NCBI GenBank assembly: GCA_029820915.1
Contig: JALGUI010000127.1
Location: 1 to 7,071, forward strand
Source of the DNA: Candidatus Zipacnadia bacterium
GTDB lineage: Bacteria > Armatimonadota > Zipacnadia > Zipacnadales > UBA5352
DNA length: 7,071 nucleotides
Reading direction: 5' to 3'
How positions within the stretch are numbered: position 1 is the stretch's first letter; every line of letters begins with the position of its first letter. The notes under the pieces were generated by a model, which worked only from the letters and a program-made list of their open reading frames with translations, had not been told where the DNA came from and made no database searches. This document shows, piece by piece, positions 6,183 to 7,071 of the stretch. Position numbers and translations under genes: made by a program.

Positions 6183-7071
6183 TCAGGGCTGGCGCACGAA
6201 CTCCTGGACGCGGCAGTTCAGCAGGTCGGCGACGTAGACCGCGCTGCCGTCGCCGGTGACGGCGACGTCCACCGGTCCGTCGAACTGCCCGTCGCCGGCG
6301 CCGCGTTCGCCGAAGGCGCAGATGAAGCCACCGGCGGCGTCGAACTTCTGCACGCGCTGGCCGATCCAGTCGGCGACGTAGACGTTCCCGGCGTCATCGA
6401 CGTCGATGCCACGCGGGTTGGTGAACTGCCCCGGCTCGGTCCCCGCCTCGCCCCAGGCGGCGACGAACTGGCCCGCCGCATCGAACTTCAGCACCCGGTT
6501 GCCCAGATGGTCGGAGGCGTAGACGCTGCCGTCCGGGGCGACCGCGACGCCGCCCACGAAGTTGAACTGCCCGTCGCCCGCGCCGTAGGAGCCGAGCGTC
6601 GCCACGTAGTCGCCGGCGGGGCTTAGCCGGACGATGCGATGCTGGGCCATCTCGGCAAGGTACACATCCCCCGACAGGCCGACGGCGACATCGGTGGGCC
6701 TGAATACCGCGAGGCCGGTCAGGTCGGCGAGCTCCCGGCGTAGCAGCAGAGCGAAGGTCCCATCCATCTTGGTGAAGACGTCAACTACCGTAGTGTAGAT
6801 CGAGCCGATACCGTCGGCATCCACGCCACCGGCCACGCCCTTCTCCTCGTCCCAGTCCGTGCCGTCGCCCAGCAGCGTCCCGCTCCCGTCGAAGACCTGT
6901 ACGCGCTCGGTCAGCAGGGGCACCATGTCGGTGACGTAGACCTGGCCGCCGGCACAGGCGATGCCGCCAAACACCGTGAACTGCCCCGGCCCGGTGCCCT
7001 GTGAGCCCCACTGGCCGGCGTACACGTACTCCTCCGCCGCGACCGGGCACAGGGCCACGAGTGCCAGCAGG
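6183..7071 (-). CDS. Secreted NHL-repeat six-bladed beta-propeller protein (5' partial)
   Basis: Read on the - strand; the frame runs off the right window edge, so the true start lies outside. The visible 295 residues begin with the end of a Sec signal peptide (LLALVALCPVAA), with probable cleavage after Ala12. The Cys in it is not a lipobox, since Leu precedes it. The rest is NHL repeats, each with G-x-x-D-G-Q-F, V-A-V-x-x-D-G-x-V-Y-V-A-D and N-R-V-x-K-F elements. GQF landmarks at Gln30, 168, 215 and 262 imply six blades; the first strand (YVYAGQWG) can complete the last blade by Velcro closure. NHL propellers bind protein, RNA or sugar ligands, and some are enzymes. No catalytic residues stand out here, so a secreted binding protein is most likely. 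The gene converges on the sialidase-like gene with only 7 nt between stop codons. Confidence 0.87.
   Translation of the reverse strand, partial: LLALVALCPVAAEEYVYAGQWGSQGTGPGQFTVFGGIACAGGQVYVTDMVPLLTERVQVFDGSGTLLGDGTDWDEEKGVAGGVDADGIGSIYTTVVDVFTKMDGTFALLLRRELADLTGLAVFRPTDVAVGLSGDVYLAEMAQHRIVRLSPAGDYVATLGSYGAGDGQFNFVGGVAVAPDGSVYASDHLGNRVLKFDAAGQFVAAWGEAGTEPGQFTNPRGIDVDDAGNVYVADWIGQRVQKFDAAGGFICAFGERGAGDGQFDGPVDVAVTGDGSAVYVADLLNCRVQEFVRQP
6288..6710 (-). repeat. Three in-frame 141-bp NHL repeat units
   Basis: Units 6570-6710, 6429-6569 and 6288-6428 encode three consecutive 47-residue blades with no insertion or deletion. On the + strand the landmark GAACTGCC recurs at 6282, 6423 and 6564, exactly 141 bp apart. 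The two units nearest the C terminus both carry KFDAAG. A fourth, shorter unit (6183-6287) ends the protein. This is an internal coding repeat, not a separate element. Confidence 0.75.

Noticed and set aside
6175..6191. Hairpin between the two convergent stop codons as a terminator
   Set aside because: Only 4 G-C pairs around a 5-nt loop and no T tract; too weak to call.
6096..6626. 176-codon + strand frame with a repetitive valine/aspartate pattern
   Set aside because: The periodicity mirrors the NHL repeats on the opposite strand. It begins inside the sialidase-like gene in another frame and has no ribosome site.

Overview
The window is GC-rich bacterial DNA with six protein genes, two of them cut by the window edges. 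I see no RNA genes, insertion sequences, CRISPR arrays or phage genes. The gene mix is a glycosidase-like TIM-barrel protein, a Gfo/Idh/MocA oxidoreductase, a sialidase-like BNR protein, a DUF4382-type lipoprotein, a lipoprotein cyclophilin and a secreted NHL propeller. This repertoire is typical of environmental carbohydrate-degrading bacteria of the Planctomycetota, Armatimonadota or Hydrogenedentota kind. That placement is an inference from gene families and GC content; no phylogenetic marker is present.

Layout. Positions 1-1916 (+) hold the 3' part of a large protein: an amidotransferase/ThuA-like N-terminal domain, a beta-sandwich linker and a GHL10-like barrel. A short hairpin follows. 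A near-consensus sigma70 promoter (1994-2022) then drives a 384-residue Gfo/Idh/MocA oxidoreductase (2078-3232, +). A perfect 12-bp hairpin (3257-3283) lies midway between this gene and the convergent DUF4382 lipoprotein gene (3306-4199, -). A 210-bp divergent control region separates that gene from a two-gene + strand unit: a lipoprotein cyclophilin (4410-5171) followed after 5 nt by a sialidase-like BNR protein (5177-6175). Converging on it with a 7-nt gap is a 5'-truncated secreted NHL-repeat propeller (6183-7071, -).

How the genes may work together. The barrel protein, the oxidoreductase and the sialidase-like protein all belong to families that act on sugars or sugar derivatives, so a carbohydrate-processing neighbourhood is plausible. 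The genes lie in separate transcription units, and no transporter, regulator or kinase ties them into a defined pathway. Three of the six products are predicted to be exported (two lipoproteins and one Sec-type secreted protein). The export status of the first protein is unknown because its N terminus is missing.

The most interesting local signal is a strong Shine-Dalgarno sequence plus ATG inside the cyclophilin gene, exactly where the lipoprotein leader ends and the enzyme domain begins. It could allow a second, cytoplasmic isomerase to be made from the same gene. I found no convincing undescribed defence, mobile or RNA system.
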